A stretch of DNA of 64,000 bases, taken from Flavobacterium humidisoli (GTDB lineage: Bacteria > Bacteroidota > Bacteroidia > Flavobacteriales > Flavobacteriaceae). The translations under genes and the position numbers were made by a program. The stretch is from assembly GCF_023272795.1 (NCBI RefSeq), contig NZ_CP096829.1, forward strand, positions 62,001 through 126,000. The letters run 5' to 3'. Under the pieces are notes generated by a model. It was not told the origin of the DNA. It saw nothing but the letters and a program-made list of their open reading frames with translations, and searched no databases. Positions 52,190 to 61,706 of the stretch are shown here, in pieces (within the stretch, counting starts at the first letter, position 1; each line of letters begins with the position of its first letter).

Positions 52190-53146
52190 ATGAATTTATC
52201 TATACTTATACCGCTTCTAAACGAGGAGGAATCACTTAAAGAACTCTACACATGGATCATTAAAGTGATGCAGTCTAACAATTACTCTTATGAAATCATT
52301 TTTGTAGATGATGGTAGTACAGATAATTCTTGGCAGATTATTGAAGGTTTCTCTAACGAAAATCCAAGTGTAAAAGGGATTCGTTTCATGAAAAACTTTG
52401 GAAAATCTCAAGCTTTACATGCTGGTTTTGCAAAAGCAAAAGGTGATGTTATTATTACCATGGATGCCGATTTGCAAGACAGTCCAGATGAAATTCCTGA
52501 ATTGTACGAAATGATTATAAATCAGAAATACGATTTGGTTTCGGGATGGAAAAAGAAACGTTACGATTCTGTTGTGGCTAAAAATCTTCCTTCAAAACTA
52601 TTTAACTGGGCAGCTAGAAAAACTTCTGGCGTTGAGTTAAACGATTTTAACTGCGGATTGAAAGCTTACAAAAATGTCGTGGTGAAAAACATCGAAGTTT
52701 CTGGCGAAATGCACCGCTATATTCCTGTTTTGGCTAAAAATGCTGGATTTGGAAAAATTGGCGAAAAAGTAGTAATTCACCAAGCTAGAAAATATGGTGA
52801 AACCAAATTCGGAATGGAACGCTTTATAAACGGCTTCTTGGATTTGATTACGATTTGGTTTTTATCAAGATTCGGAAAGAGACCTATGCACTTATTTGGC
52901 GCAATGGGTTCGCTAATGTTTATTATCGGATTTTTATCTGCAGGATACATTGGCGTTTCTAAACTATACCACATGTATACTGGAATGAAATACACTTTGG
53001 TTACCAACAATCCATGGTTTTACATTGCTTTAACCACAATGATTCTTGGCACTCAATTATTTTTAGCAGGTTTCTTAGGTGAAATTATTTTAAGAACTAA
53101 AAGCAATGAAGCACGTTACAAAGTAGCCCGAGAGGTTAATTTTTAA
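52190..53146 (+). CDS. Family 2 glycosyltransferase (polyprenol-phosphate type)
   Basis: The 318-residue enzyme has a GT-A domain: LSILIPLLNEEESLKELY, VDDGSTDNSW, then MDADLQDSPDEIPELYE (DxD) and GLKAYKNVVVKN. Two C-terminal membrane helices (about 237-257 and 270-295) follow. This is the arrangement of DPM1/ArnC/GtrB-like enzymes that load a sugar on undecaprenyl phosphate. It is coupled to the DUF4199 gene, and this pair is common in the phylum. The sugar donor cannot be told from sequence. Confidence 0.9.
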   Translation: MNLSILIPLLNEEESLKELYTWIIKVMQSNNYSYEIIFVDDGSTDNSWQIIEGFSNENPSVKGIRFMKNFGKSQALHAGFAKAKGDVIITMDADLQDSPDEIPELYEMIINQKYDLVSGWKKKRYDSVVAKNLPSKLFNWAARKTSGVELNDFNCGLKAYKNVVVKNIEVSGEMHRYIPVLAKNAGFGKIGEKVVIHQARKYGETKFGMERFINGFLDLITIWFLSRFGKRPMHLFGAMGSLMFIIGFLSAGYIGVSKLYHMYTGMKYTLVTNNPWFYIALTTMILGTQLFLAGFLGEIILRTKSNEARYKVAREVNF

Positions 53147-53156
53147 CGAAAAGCCC

Positions 53157-53233
53157 TAGCCCCTGATGGGAACGGCATCCTTTTGTGGTGGGGTTCACCA
53201 CAAAAGATATAGTGGACATCAGGATTAGCTCCT
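53157..53233. repeat. Structured interspersed repeat, copy 2
   Basis: This 77-bp element matches copy 1 (21284-21359). The hairpin arms are TTTTGTGGTG (53181-53190) and CACCACAAAA (53196-53205), so the second-last pair has changed from C-G to T-A. Outside it CCTGATG pairs fully with CATCAGG. GTGGAC (53212-53217) can pair with GTTCAC in the 3' arm, with one G-U pair. It lies between two same-strand genes. Confidence 0.85.
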
Positions 53234-53277
53234 GAAAAAGGCCTTATCTTTAATAAAAAACTAAAAAAAAGACATAC

Positions 53278-55005
53278 ATGAATATCGCACCAAATATATT
53301 AAAAGCTGTAAACGAATGGCTGACACCAACATTCGATCAAGAAACGCAAGCCGCTGTTAAGGAATTAATGACAACTTCTCCTAAAGAACTTGAAGAGAGT
53401 TTTTACAAAAACTTAGAGTTTGGAACTGGAGGAATGCGTGGCGTTATGGGGGTTGGTGATAATAGAATCAACAAATATACGCTTGGAAAAAATACTCAGG
53501 GATTATCTGATTACATGCATGAAGTTTTTCCAAACGAACCTTTAAAAGTAGCTATTGCTTATGACTGTCGCCATAATAGCAATACTTTGGCTAAAGTAGT
53601 GGCTGATGTTTTCTCTGCAAACGGAATTCAAGTTTATTTGTTTTCTGATTTAAGACCAACTCCAGAATTGTCTTTTGCCCTTAAATATTTAAAATGTCAG
53701 TGCGGAATTGTTTTAACAGCTTCTCACAATCCACCAGAATACAACGGATACAAAGTATACTGGCAAGACGGTGGACAGATAGTTCCGCCTCAAGACAAAG
53801 AAATTGTCAATGTTATCGAAAGTTTGGGTTATGATAAAATCAAATTCAATGCTAATGAAAGTCTGATTCAGTATATTGATACAGAAATTGACAAAGCTTT
53901 TATAAAATCGTCTATCGAAAACGCGAGTTTCAATACCCCAGCTGAAGCTAAAGACAATCTTGATATTGTTTTTACTTCATTGCACGGAACTTCAATAAAA
54001 TCAATTCCAGATACTTTAGCACAAGCTGGATACAAAAATGTGCATATTGTTCCTGAACAAGCTATTCCAGACGGAAATTTTCCAACTGTAAAATCTCCGA
54101 ACCCAGAAGAACCAGAAGCTTTAACAATGGCTTTGGCTCTAGCAGATAAAACAAATTCTGACATTGTAGTGGGTACAGATCCTGACTGCGACCGCTTGGG
54201 AGTTGCTGTTCGCAACAACGATGGTAAAATGATTTTATTGAACGGAAACCAAACTATGGTTTTAATGACTTCTTTTTTATTGAAGCAATGGAAAAAAGCA
54301 GGTAAACTTAACGGGAAACAATTCGTTGGTTCTACAATTGTTTCAACTCCAATGATGATGGAATTGGCTACAAGCTATGGTGTTGAGTGCAAAGTTGGAC
54401 TAACTGGCTTTAAATGGATTGCAAAAATGATCAAAGATTTTCCTGAACTTGAATTTATCGGCGGCGGTGAAGAAAGTTTCGGTTTTATGGTTGGTGATGC
54501 TGTTAGAGATAAAGATGCTGTCGCAGCAACCTTATTAATCTGCGAAGTTGCCGCTCAAGCCAAAGCCGCGGGAAGTTCTGTTTACAAAGAACTTTTACAG
54601 CTTTATGTTGAAAATGGTTTCTATAAAGAGTACTTAGTTTCGCTGACTAAAAAAGGAATGGAAGGTTTACAAGAAATCAACCAAATGATGATTGATTTAC
54701 GCGAAAAACCTTTGAAAGAAATCAATGGACAAAGAGTTATTATGGTTGAGGATTACCAATCGTCTATTGCTTTAAATTTATTGAATGGCGAAGAATCAAT
54801 AATGGAAATCCCAAAATCGAATGTATTGATTTATTATACAGAAGATGGATCAAAAATTTGCGCTAGACCTAGTGGAACTGAACCTAAAATTAAATTCTAT
54901 ATCAGTGTAAATGCTGAAATCCAATCGGTTTCTGATTTTGATGAAGCAGAGAAATTCTTAGACAACAAAATACAAAATATCATTGCAGATATGCAGTTAA
55001 ACTAA
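53278..55005 (+). CDS. Phosphohexomutase (phosphoglucomutase/phosphomannomutase family)
   Basis: The 575-residue enzyme interconverts sugar-1- and sugar-6-phosphates. It shows the phosphoserine loop TASHNPPEYNGYKVYW (about residues 145-160), the metal loop DPDCDRLG, the sugar-binding loop GGGEESFGF and the phosphate-binding RPSGTEPKIKFY near the end. These are the four family signatures in order. Length fits the large alpha-PGM form. It stands downstream of the glycosyltransferase and structured repeat, and is followed by a strong terminator. Confidence 0.93.
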   Translation: MNIAPNILKAVNEWLTPTFDQETQAAVKELMTTSPKELEESFYKNLEFGTGGMRGVMGVGDNRINKYTLGKNTQGLSDYMHEVFPNEPLKVAIAYDCRHNSNTLAKVVADVFSANGIQVYLFSDLRPTPELSFALKYLKCQCGIVLTASHNPPEYNGYKVYWQDGGQIVPPQDKEIVNVIESLGYDKIKFNANESLIQYIDTEIDKAFIKSSIENASFNTPAEAKDNLDIVFTSLHGTSIKSIPDTLAQAGYKNVHIVPEQAIPDGNFPTVKSPNPEEPEALTMALALADKTNSDIVVGTDPDCDRLGVAVRNNDGKMILLNGNQTMVLMTSFLLKQWKKAGKLNGKQFVGSTIVSTPMMMELATSYGVECKVGLTGFKWIAKMIKDFPELEFIGGGEESFGFMVGDAVRDKDAVAATLLICEVAAQAKAAGSSVYKELLQLYVENGFYKEYLVSLTKKGMEGLQEINQMMIDLREKPLKEINGQRVIMVEDYQSSIALNLLNGEESIMEIPKSNVLIYYTEDGSKICARPSGTEPKIKFYISVNAEIQSVSDFDEAEKFLDNKIQNIIADMQLN

Positions 55006-55071
55006 ACCTGCATTTCTCAATCTATACAATTTTGCAAATTGCATGCAGAATTAACAAGTTCTATATCTTTG

Positions 55072-55113
55072 AACTCTGATTTACTTTCAAGATTGTAAAT
55101 CAGAGTTTTTTTT
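55072..55113 (+). terminator. Terminator after the phosphohexomutase gene
   Basis: AACTCTGATTTAC (55072-55084) and GTAAATCAGAGTT (55095-55107) form a perfect 13-bp stem, followed by eight T. It is the strongest terminator seen in the window. Confidence 0.9.
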
Positions 55114-55134
55114 ATAAAAAAAACTAAAAAGAAA

Positions 55135-55163
55135 TTGAAAACTCCTCAATTGGATTAATTTTG
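55135..55163 (+). promoter_or_regulatory. Promoter of the MsbA-type exporter gene
   Basis: TTG (55135-55137), an 18-bp spacer and TAATTTTG (55156-55163) fit the Bacteroidota consensus. The start near 55170 gives a leader of about 77 bases before the ATG at 55247. Confidence 0.65.
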
Positions 55164-55246
55164 TGCATTGAAAATTAAGTGCTCAAAATAAATACTAAAA
55201 CCCAAAAGAGCTGACCAACCAAAGAAAATAACATCAAAAAAAATAA

Positions 55247-57076
55247 ATGAGTAATTTCAAAAAAATAGTTCCTTTTATATACCCGTATAAAAAATACGCA
55301 TTCTTAAATATCTTTTTCAATGTTTTGTATGCGCTTTTCAGCACACTTTCGTTTGTTGCTTTAATACCAATGCTTCAGGTATTATTTGAAAAAGGAAAAA
55401 AAGTCGAAATAGAACCGGTTTACGAAGGCATTTTTAAAATAAAAGAATATGCTGAAGACTATTTGGCTTATTACATTACTACTGCACAAAAAAACCATGA
55501 ACCTGGTTATGTTTTATCGGTAATGGTCGCCATTATCATTTCAATCTTTTTACTTAAAAACTTAGCCGATTATTTGGCGATGTTTTTTATCAATTTCCTT
55601 AGAAATGGAGTATTAAAGGATATGCGAAATGCTTTGTACAAAAAAACACTAGAACTTCCTTTGGCATTTTATTCTGAAAAAAGAAAAGGAGACGTAATTT
55701 CTAGAATTTCAGCTGACGTAAACGAGGTTCAAAACTCTTTCTTGGCAATCTTGGAGCTTATTGTAAAAGAACCTTTAACGATTATCTTTACAATAACCAC
55801 GATGCTTATCATTAGCGCTAAGCTGACTTTGTTTGTTTTCATTTTTATTCCTGTTTCTGGATATATTATTTCGCTGATAGGAAAACAACTTAAAAAACAA
55901 TCAACCAAAGCGCAAGAAGAGCAAGGAAGATTCCTTTCTACTATCGAAGAAACAATTGGCGGATTGAAAGTTGTAAAAGGATATAATTCTGAAAATTACT
56001 TTAATAAAGTTTTCCAAAACTCGACAGAGCGTTTTTTCACTTTATCAAATAGTATCGGAAACCGCCAAAACTTAGCTTCTCCAGCAAGTGAATTTATGGG
56101 AATTACTGTAATTGCCATCTTACTTTGGTACGGCGGCCAAATGGTTTTAATTGACAAAACATTACAAGGCGCTGCATTTATTGCTTACATGGGATTAGCT
56201 TACAATATTCTTACTCCTGCAAAAGCAATTTCTAAAGCTTCTTATGGAGTAAAAAGAGGAAATGCTGCAGCAGAACGTGTTCTTGAAATTTTAGAACAAG
56301 AAAACACAATTACTTCTAAAGAAAATGCTGTTGAAAAAACAACTTTTGATGACAATATCAGTGTTCAAAATGTAAACTTTAAATACGAAGAAGAAACAGT
56401 TCTAAAAGACTTTTCTCTTCAAATAAAAAAAGGACAAACTGTTGCTCTTGTAGGACAATCTGGAAGTGGAAAAAGTACAATTGCGAATTTATTGACTCGT
56501 TTTTATGATGTAAACGAAGGGTCGATTTCTATTGACGGAATCAACATTAAAGACATGAATCTGCAATCTCTCCGAAGCTTGATGGGATTGGTAACGCAAG
56601 ACAGCATTTTATTTAACGATACTATTAAAGCAAATATCGCTTTAGGGAAATTAGACGCTACTGATGACGAGATTATCGAAGCGCTTAAAATTGCAAATGC
56701 TTTTGAGTTTGTAAAGGATCTTCCGCAAGGAATCTACACTAATATAGGAGACAGTGGAAACAAACTTTCCGGAGGTCAAAAACAGCGTTTATCTATTGCT
56801 CGTGCCGTATTGAAAAATCCGCCGATTATGATTTTAGATGAAGCAACATCAGCATTGGATACAGAAAGCGAAAAATTTGTTCAAGTAGCATTAGAAAACA
56901 TGATGCAGAATAGAACGTCAATTGTAATTGCACACCGACTTTCGACTATTCAGAAAGCAGATGTGATTGTCGTAATGCAAAAAGGAAAAATCGTTGAACA
57001 GGGAACTCACGAAGAATTAATTGCCCACAACGGAACTTATAATAAACTGGTAACCATGCAGTCTTTCGAGTCGTAA
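55247..57076 (+). CDS. ABC exporter, fused permease-ATPase (MsbA-like)
   Basis: The 609-residue half-transporter has six membrane helices in the first 320 residues and a C-terminal ATPase. Walker A is VALVGQSGSGKSTIANLLTRFYD, the signature is LSGGQKQRLSIARA, Walker B is IMILDEATSALD, and the H-loop is VIAHRLS. Coupling-helix motif AAERVLEIL and the X-loop are in place. MsbA-like proteins flip lipid A or lipid-linked glycans. The length and lone gene status fit, but the substrate is inferred only. Confidence 0.9.
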   Translation: MSNFKKIVPFIYPYKKYAFLNIFFNVLYALFSTLSFVALIPMLQVLFEKGKKVEIEPVYEGIFKIKEYAEDYLAYYITTAQKNHEPGYVLSVMVAIIISIFLLKNLADYLAMFFINFLRNGVLKDMRNALYKKTLELPLAFYSEKRKGDVISRISADVNEVQNSFLAILELIVKEPLTIIFTITTMLIISAKLTLFVFIFIPVSGYIISLIGKQLKKQSTKAQEEQGRFLSTIEETIGGLKVVKGYNSENYFNKVFQNSTERFFTLSNSIGNRQNLASPASEFMGITVIAILLWYGGQMVLIDKTLQGAAFIAYMGLAYNILTPAKAISKASYGVKRGNAAAERVLEILEQENTITSKENAVEKTTFDDNISVQNVNFKYEEETVLKDFSLQIKKGQTVALVGQSGSGKSTIANLLTRFYDVNEGSISIDGINIKDMNLQSLRSLMGLVTQDSILFNDTIKANIALGKLDATDDEIIEALKIANAFEFVKDLPQGIYTNIGDSGNKLSGGQKQRLSIARAVLKNPPIMILDEATSALDTESEKFVQVALENMMQNRTSIVIAHRLSTIQKADVIVVMQKGKIVEQGTHEELIAHNGTYNKLVTMQSFES

Positions 57077-57102
57077 GAACACATCAAAAACCAGATTAAT
57101 TT

Positions 57103-57160
57103 ACACAGATTAAGGAAATATTAAAACTCAGTTTAATTTCTTTAATCTGTGTTTATTTTT
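57103..57160 (+). terminator. Terminator after the ABC exporter gene
   Basis: ACACAGATTAAGGAAA (57103-57118) pairs with TTTCTTTAATCTGTGT (57137-57152) apart from one or two bulges, followed by a T-rich tail. The AATCTGTG sequence recurs in other intergenic gaps. Confidence 0.65.
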
Positions 57161-57205
57161 ATAACTTTAGGTTGATTTAGAACAAATCCTGTAACTCCGC
57201 CCAAA

Positions 57206-57907
57206 ATGTATCTTAAAAACCCCAACATAAAACTTCCGGATGACCCTGATACTATTGTGTGGAAATATCTTGATTTATCTAAATTTCTTGACCTTTTACT
57301 TTCTAAAAAACTATTCATGTCACGTTCTGACAAGTTTGAAGATCAATACGAAGGTACTTTTAGCGAACCGACTTACGAAGAAATTAAAAAGCTAGCGGCA
57401 GATAACCCTGAATTTTTAAATTACTACAAAACACATCGTGAAAAAGTAGCTATAAGCAGCTGGCACATTAATGAATATGAATCTTTTGCCATGTGGCAGA
57501 TTTTCACAAAAAATAATGAAGGCTTAGCTATTCAATCTACAATTGGAAGGTTGCAAAAAGCTGTAAAACCAGAAAACAATTATGATCAATATATTGGCGA
57601 AGTAAACTATATCGATTATAAAAAAGAATATATTCCGTTTGATAATTTATTCTTTCCGTTTTTATTTAAAAGAAAGAGTTTTCAATACGAGAGAGAAGTC
57701 CGCATTCTTAGCGACACTTCCAAAAGCGATATCAAATTAAATGACGGATTAAAAATCAATGTCGATATCAATCAATTGATCGAAAAAATCTACATTCATC
57801 CAAAATCTGAAAACTGGTATAAAAAACTGGTAATTGAATTGGTGGAACGTTTAGGATTTGGTTTCGAAATTGAGAAATCAGATCTGGAAAGTGATATTTT
57901 GATATGA
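57206..57907 (+). CDS. DUF2971 family protein
   Basis: The 233-residue protein matches the DUF2971 pattern: VWKYLDLSKFLDLLLSKKLFMSRSDKFEDQYEG at the start, then SSWHINEYESFAMWQIF and KRKSFQYEREVRIL in the later half. Members are of unknown function and often scattered in accessory regions. No membrane helix or signal peptide is present. It is a single gene, and TTCTAAG-type repeats follow it. Confidence 0.85.
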   Translation: MYLKNPNIKLPDDPDTIVWKYLDLSKFLDLLLSKKLFMSRSDKFEDQYEGTFSEPTYEEIKKLAADNPEFLNYYKTHREKVAISSWHINEYESFAMWQIFTKNNEGLAIQSTIGRLQKAVKPENNYDQYIGEVNYIDYKKEYIPFDNLFFPFLFKRKSFQYEREVRILSDTSKSDIKLNDGLKINVDINQLIEKIYIHPKSENWYKKLVIELVERLGFGFEIEKSDLESDILI

Positions 57908-58002
57908 AGCCGCTAAGGTTCTGAGGAGCTAAGGTTCTAAGTTTTTCTCTTATGCTGATTAAAAAGCATTAATAAAAGTGCAAAAAAAAAACTTAAAGAT
58001 AA

Positions 58003-58416
58003 TTATTTCTCTTTGAGTTTTTCTAAATACCTATTTCTAAGATCCAAATTTTGATCTTCAATGATTATTTGTCCATCTTTTTTATAATAATAAACAGAAT
58101 CAGATTTAGACTTTTTCATCACAGAATCACCAATCTCCATTTTATCATATAATTCAGTACTCACTTGCCATCTAACCCCAGAATCCAAAAACAGACAATG
58201 TGGGAGACGATATCCCTCCCCTCCTTCTATTTTCTTCTCATAAACAACTCCAGAAAAGCCATATTCATTAGCTTCTTTATATTCCTTTTCTATGTATCCC
58301 ATTGAATTACCAACGAAATATGCTCCAACAACAGTAAGAAAAAAAATGGGCATAAAGATTAGTTTTGCTATTTTAATTCCTTTATCATAGCCTTCAACCT
58401 CTTCCTCTGGATTCAT
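58003..58416 (-). CDS. Hypothetical single-helix membrane protein
   Basis: I do not recognise a family for this 137-residue protein. An acidic N-terminus (MNPEEEVEGYDKGIK) is followed by one membrane helix (about residues 19-38, IFMPIFFLTVVGAYFVGN). A soluble part of about 95 residues contains GYRLPHCLFLDSGVRWQV and a Lys-rich end. The gene follows the lipoprotein gene by 5 bp and should be the last member of a leftward operon that includes an M23 peptidase and a TonB-dependent receptor. Confidence 0.6.
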   Translation of the reverse strand: MNPEEEVEGYDKGIKIAKLIFMPIFFLTVVGAYFVGNSMGYIEKEYKEANEYGFSGVVYEKKIEGGEGYRLPHCLFLDSGVRWQVSTELYDKMEIGDSVMKKSKSDSVYYYKKDGQIIIEDQNLDLRNRYLEKLKEK

Positions 58417-58421
58417 AAAAA

Positions 58422-59141
58422 CTATATAGGCTTATAAGACTTGACCTCCCATTTTTTAGAAGCCAAATCTATATAATTGTAATGCAAAACATCATTTTTA
58501 TCGAATTGTCCGTTTTGGTTGGTATCTTCAATAGTTCTAAAATACAAACGGTTTTTAGATTCAATCAAACTCCAATCTACCAGCTCTTGAAGATCTGCTG
58601 AAACTTTCGTGAAATTTTCTCCGCTGATATCGCTTAAGTACAAAGTTTTAATATCACTTGTATCAATTTTTCCGTCTTTATTAGTATCTGAATCTGTCAG
58701 TGTATAAACCATAACATTATTATGTGTTTTATCTGCAACGGTTTTCAGAAAAGTAGCCGTTAAAATTAGAACTGGCTTATCAGACAAAGGTCGGATAGAA
58801 TCTGAATCTACTTTTTGGAATTTTAAATTCTGAAGATATCCTGTAATTTCATATTCTCCTAAATTAGAAATCGTAAAACTTACATCATTAACGCTCGAAG
58901 AACCAAATCTTGCCTTAGATCCTCTTTCAAAAACCCTTAAATCTCCAACTGGGTGAATTAAATAATTGGTTCCTTCCATTTGAATTGGCAAATCGGCGAT
59001 TTCAATCTGGGTTGTATCTGTTTTAGTAATACTCACTTTATTTGAAGCACCGTAGCTTACTTTTGGTTTTTGAACTTCTTCTCGGCAGCTTAGTACTGTT
59101 CCGATCAGTATTATGGCGATATATTTAAAATACTTTCTCAT
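58422..59141 (-). CDS. Hypothetical lipoprotein with EF-hand-like loops
   Basis: The 239-residue lipoprotein has a lipobox Cys at about 19 (IGTVLSCREE). The rest is beta-rich with two Asp/Asn-rich loops, DSDTNKDGKIDTSD (about residues 150-163) and EDTNQNGQFDKND (about 206-218). They resemble EF-hand or dockerin calcium loops. Each is followed by a strand such as IKTLYLSDIS or VLHYNYIDLA. No family is recognised. It lies 87 bp after the TonB-dependent receptor gene and 5 bp before a membrane-protein gene. Confidence 0.65.
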   Translation of the reverse strand: MRKYFKYIAIILIGTVLSCREEVQKPKVSYGASNKVSITKTDTTQIEIADLPIQMEGTNYLIHPVGDLRVFERGSKARFGSSSVNDVSFTISNLGEYEITGYLQNLKFQKVDSDSIRPLSDKPVLILTATFLKTVADKTHNNVMVYTLTDSDTNKDGKIDTSDIKTLYLSDISGENFTKVSADLQELVDWSLIESKNRLYFRTIEDTNQNGQFDKNDVLHYNYIDLASKKWEVKSYKPI

Positions 59142-59228
59142 CTACATTGATTAATACGATTATCAAATATACTATTTTTGATTGTATTTTTTATTTTTAT
59201 TGAATTTTATAACCGATCACGAAGCAGA

Positions 59229-61694
59229 TTATAGCCTCGCATTAATCTTAACGTTAAAAACCCTCGAAGTCATATAATTCGGAATCGCATATTGATTTTT
59301 TGAATACACATCACGAACCCAAGTATTTGTAATCGCATTTTGATTATTAAAGAGATTAAAAATTTCTAACCCTAAAGACAATTCTTTAAAGTTTTTTAGC
59401 CAACCTGTTTTTGTGTTCTGTGTACTGCTGTCTACAAAAACTTTTGCAAAACCAATATCTGCTCTTCTATAATCATTCAATCTATTTTGATACAAGTATG
59501 GATCTGTGTAAGCTGGCGCACCACCCGGCAAGCCTGTATTATAAACTAAATTTAAATATACTTTCACACTTGGAATGTTCGGCATATAATCCTGAAACAG
59601 CATCGCAAATTTCAATCTCTGATCTGTAGGCCGCGCAATATAACCTTTGTTTTCGTAATTTTCTTCCGTTTTCATGTATCCAAAACTCACCCAAGATTCG
59701 GTTCCGGGAACAAATTCGCCGTTTAATCTAAAATCCAAACCTTGCGCATATGCTTTTGCATTATTATTGGCAACATAACGGATACGAACATTATCAATAG
59801 AATACACATTTACATCTGAAAGTGATTTATAATAAAGTTCCGTTACCCATTTAAATGGGCGGTTCCACATTTTAAAATTATAGTCATTACCCAAAACAAC
59901 ATGAATCGCTTCTTGTGCTTTCACATTCGGGTTTACAACACCTTCCAGATCTCGAAGTTCCCTATAAAATGGCGGTTGATGATACAACCCTCCAGAAATT
60001 CTAAAAACCATATCGCGATCCCAATCTGGTTTTATTGCAAATTGCGCACGGGGACTTACTACAAATTGAGTTTTTCCTTCTTCTGCAGCTCCTTCAACAT
60101 TCCATCCTTGAAAACGAGCTCCTAAATGGTACCAAATCTGACTTGAACCAATTTCCGATTGTTTATTCCACTGCGTATAGCCAGAAAATCTATTTATGGT
60201 ATTAAAATTTGTAGCACGAATATCTTGATATGGCAAAAGCGGCCCTGTATAAGGAGTATAGGGCTGATTATTTTTTGGAAGAATAAGCAAAGGAGGATTT
60301 ATAGAAAATCCAGCAGAATCGATTACCTCCCATTCCACTACTCGATCTCGAATAGATTCTCTAGTATATTTTAAACCAAACTCTAACTGGCTTTCTTTCC
60401 AGTTCTGAATTCCTTTTAGTTCAATATTTGCAATTAAAGCATCCAAATCGTTTCGGGCATGATTCAGCTGAGAACCAATTCCACGTGTAAAATCAATAGC
60501 CGAAGCATTTTCTGGATCTTCAGCATTTACACTTCCTAAACGATATTGGGCTAAAATATCAAAATGCTCCTTTTCTTTAGTATGAAATAAAGAACCAATT
60601 AATTTTAAAGTGAGTGTAGAAGAGGCTTTGAAAGTAGTTTTCAAAGCTCCAAAATAAGTGTCGTATTGATCTTTTTCTTGTCCGTCATAATAAACCGAAA
60701 GCGCCATTGGCTGGTCTACCGTACCAAAATTAGTTTGACGCACTAAAGGTTCATATGAATACTTATTTTGAGAAATATTTCCTAAAAAGCTCATTTGCCA
60801 CTTTTCAGAAATATCGTAATTGATATTCGTTTGAATATCGGCAAAAGTCGGTTTGTAATTCGTCTCTGTATCTTGGCTGTTTACTAGAAGGCTATTATTT
60901 CTATAACGCACTCCAGTTACCGCAGACCATTTTTTATTTTTAGAAACTAAATCGACCGCAGCACTTCCACCTAGGAAACTTGCTTCAAAAGCAGCACCAA
61001 ATTGAGTTGGCTTACGATACGTAATATCTAAAACGGAAGATAATTTATCTCCAAACTTGGCTTGAAATCCGCCAGCAGAAAATTCAACATTCTGCACCAA
61101 ATCTGTATTCGTAAAACTTAATCCTTCTTGCTGACCGGAACGAATTAAAAACGGACGATACACTTCTACTTCATTCACATAAACTAGATTTTCATCATAA
61201 TTCCCGCCTCGCACCATATATTGCGAACTTAACTCGTTATTTGAATTAACACCAGGAAGCGTTTTCAGAATATTTTCAATTCCAGCATTTGCACCAGGAA
61301 TTTTCTTTATGGTTTCTGTATCAACAGATGTAATTCCCTGAACTCGCTTCCTATTTCCAGAAGAAACAAAAACTTCTCCCATTTGCTCCTCAGAATTATT
61401 CATAATCGGATTAAAAACAAAAACTTCATTTGTTTTCAAACTAACAGTCAAACTCATCATTTTTAATGAAACGTGAGTAAAAATCAAAGAGACCTTTTTG
61501 TTTGAAGGAATTACGATTTCATAAAAACCATTCGAATCTGACTGAACAAAAGTATTCTGCCAAGAGACATTCACACCCGAAACAGGATGTTTCTCTACAT
61601 CTAAAATCAGCCCTTTAATACGAGCGTTTTGAGCTAATGCAATACAGCTAAAAAATAAAAAGAGAAAAGCGAATGTAAACCTATTTTGACTCAA
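59229..61694 (-). CDS. TonB-dependent receptor with carboxypeptidase-like N-terminal domain
   Basis: This 821-residue outer-membrane receptor has a signal peptide (to about residue 22). A CarboxypepD_reg-like domain follows (residues about 24-105: RIKGLILDVEKHPVSGVNVSW). The plug contains LKTLPGVNSNNELSSQYMVRGGNYDENLVYVNEVEVYRP, and the barrel ends in RVFNVKINARL. Substrate is unknown. It follows the M23 peptidase gene by 12 bp and is probably co-transcribed with it and the lipoprotein gene downstream. No SusD partner is adjacent, so it is not a typical polysaccharide locus. Confidence 0.9.
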   Translation of the reverse strand: MSQNRFTFAFLFLFFSCIALAQNARIKGLILDVEKHPVSGVNVSWQNTFVQSDSNGFYEIVIPSNKKVSLIFTHVSLKMMSLTVSLKTNEVFVFNPIMNNSEEQMGEVFVSSGNRKRVQGITSVDTETIKKIPGANAGIENILKTLPGVNSNNELSSQYMVRGGNYDENLVYVNEVEVYRPFLIRSGQQEGLSFTNTDLVQNVEFSAGGFQAKFGDKLSSVLDITYRKPTQFGAAFEASFLGGSAAVDLVSKNKKWSAVTGVRYRNNSLLVNSQDTETNYKPTFADIQTNINYDISEKWQMSFLGNISQNKYSYEPLVRQTNFGTVDQPMALSVYYDGQEKDQYDTYFGALKTTFKASSTLTLKLIGSLFHTKEKEHFDILAQYRLGSVNAEDPENASAIDFTRGIGSQLNHARNDLDALIANIELKGIQNWKESQLEFGLKYTRESIRDRVVEWEVIDSAGFSINPPLLILPKNNQPYTPYTGPLLPYQDIRATNFNTINRFSGYTQWNKQSEIGSSQIWYHLGARFQGWNVEGAAEEGKTQFVVSPRAQFAIKPDWDRDMVFRISGGLYHQPPFYRELRDLEGVVNPNVKAQEAIHVVLGNDYNFKMWNRPFKWVTELYYKSLSDVNVYSIDNVRIRYVANNNAKAYAQGLDFRLNGEFVPGTESWVSFGYMKTEENYENKGYIARPTDQRLKFAMLFQDYMPNIPSVKVYLNLVYNTGLPGGAPAYTDPYLYQNRLNDYRRADIGFAKVFVDSSTQNTKTGWLKNFKELSLGLEIFNLFNNQNAITNTWVRDVYSKNQYAIPNYMTSRVFNVKINARL

Positions 61695-61706
61695 AGATTT
61701 TGGGTT

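Noticed and set aside
53868..54218. Open frame opposite the phosphohexomutase gene
   Set aside because: It lies wholly within a strongly conserved enzyme gene and shows no recognisable motif.
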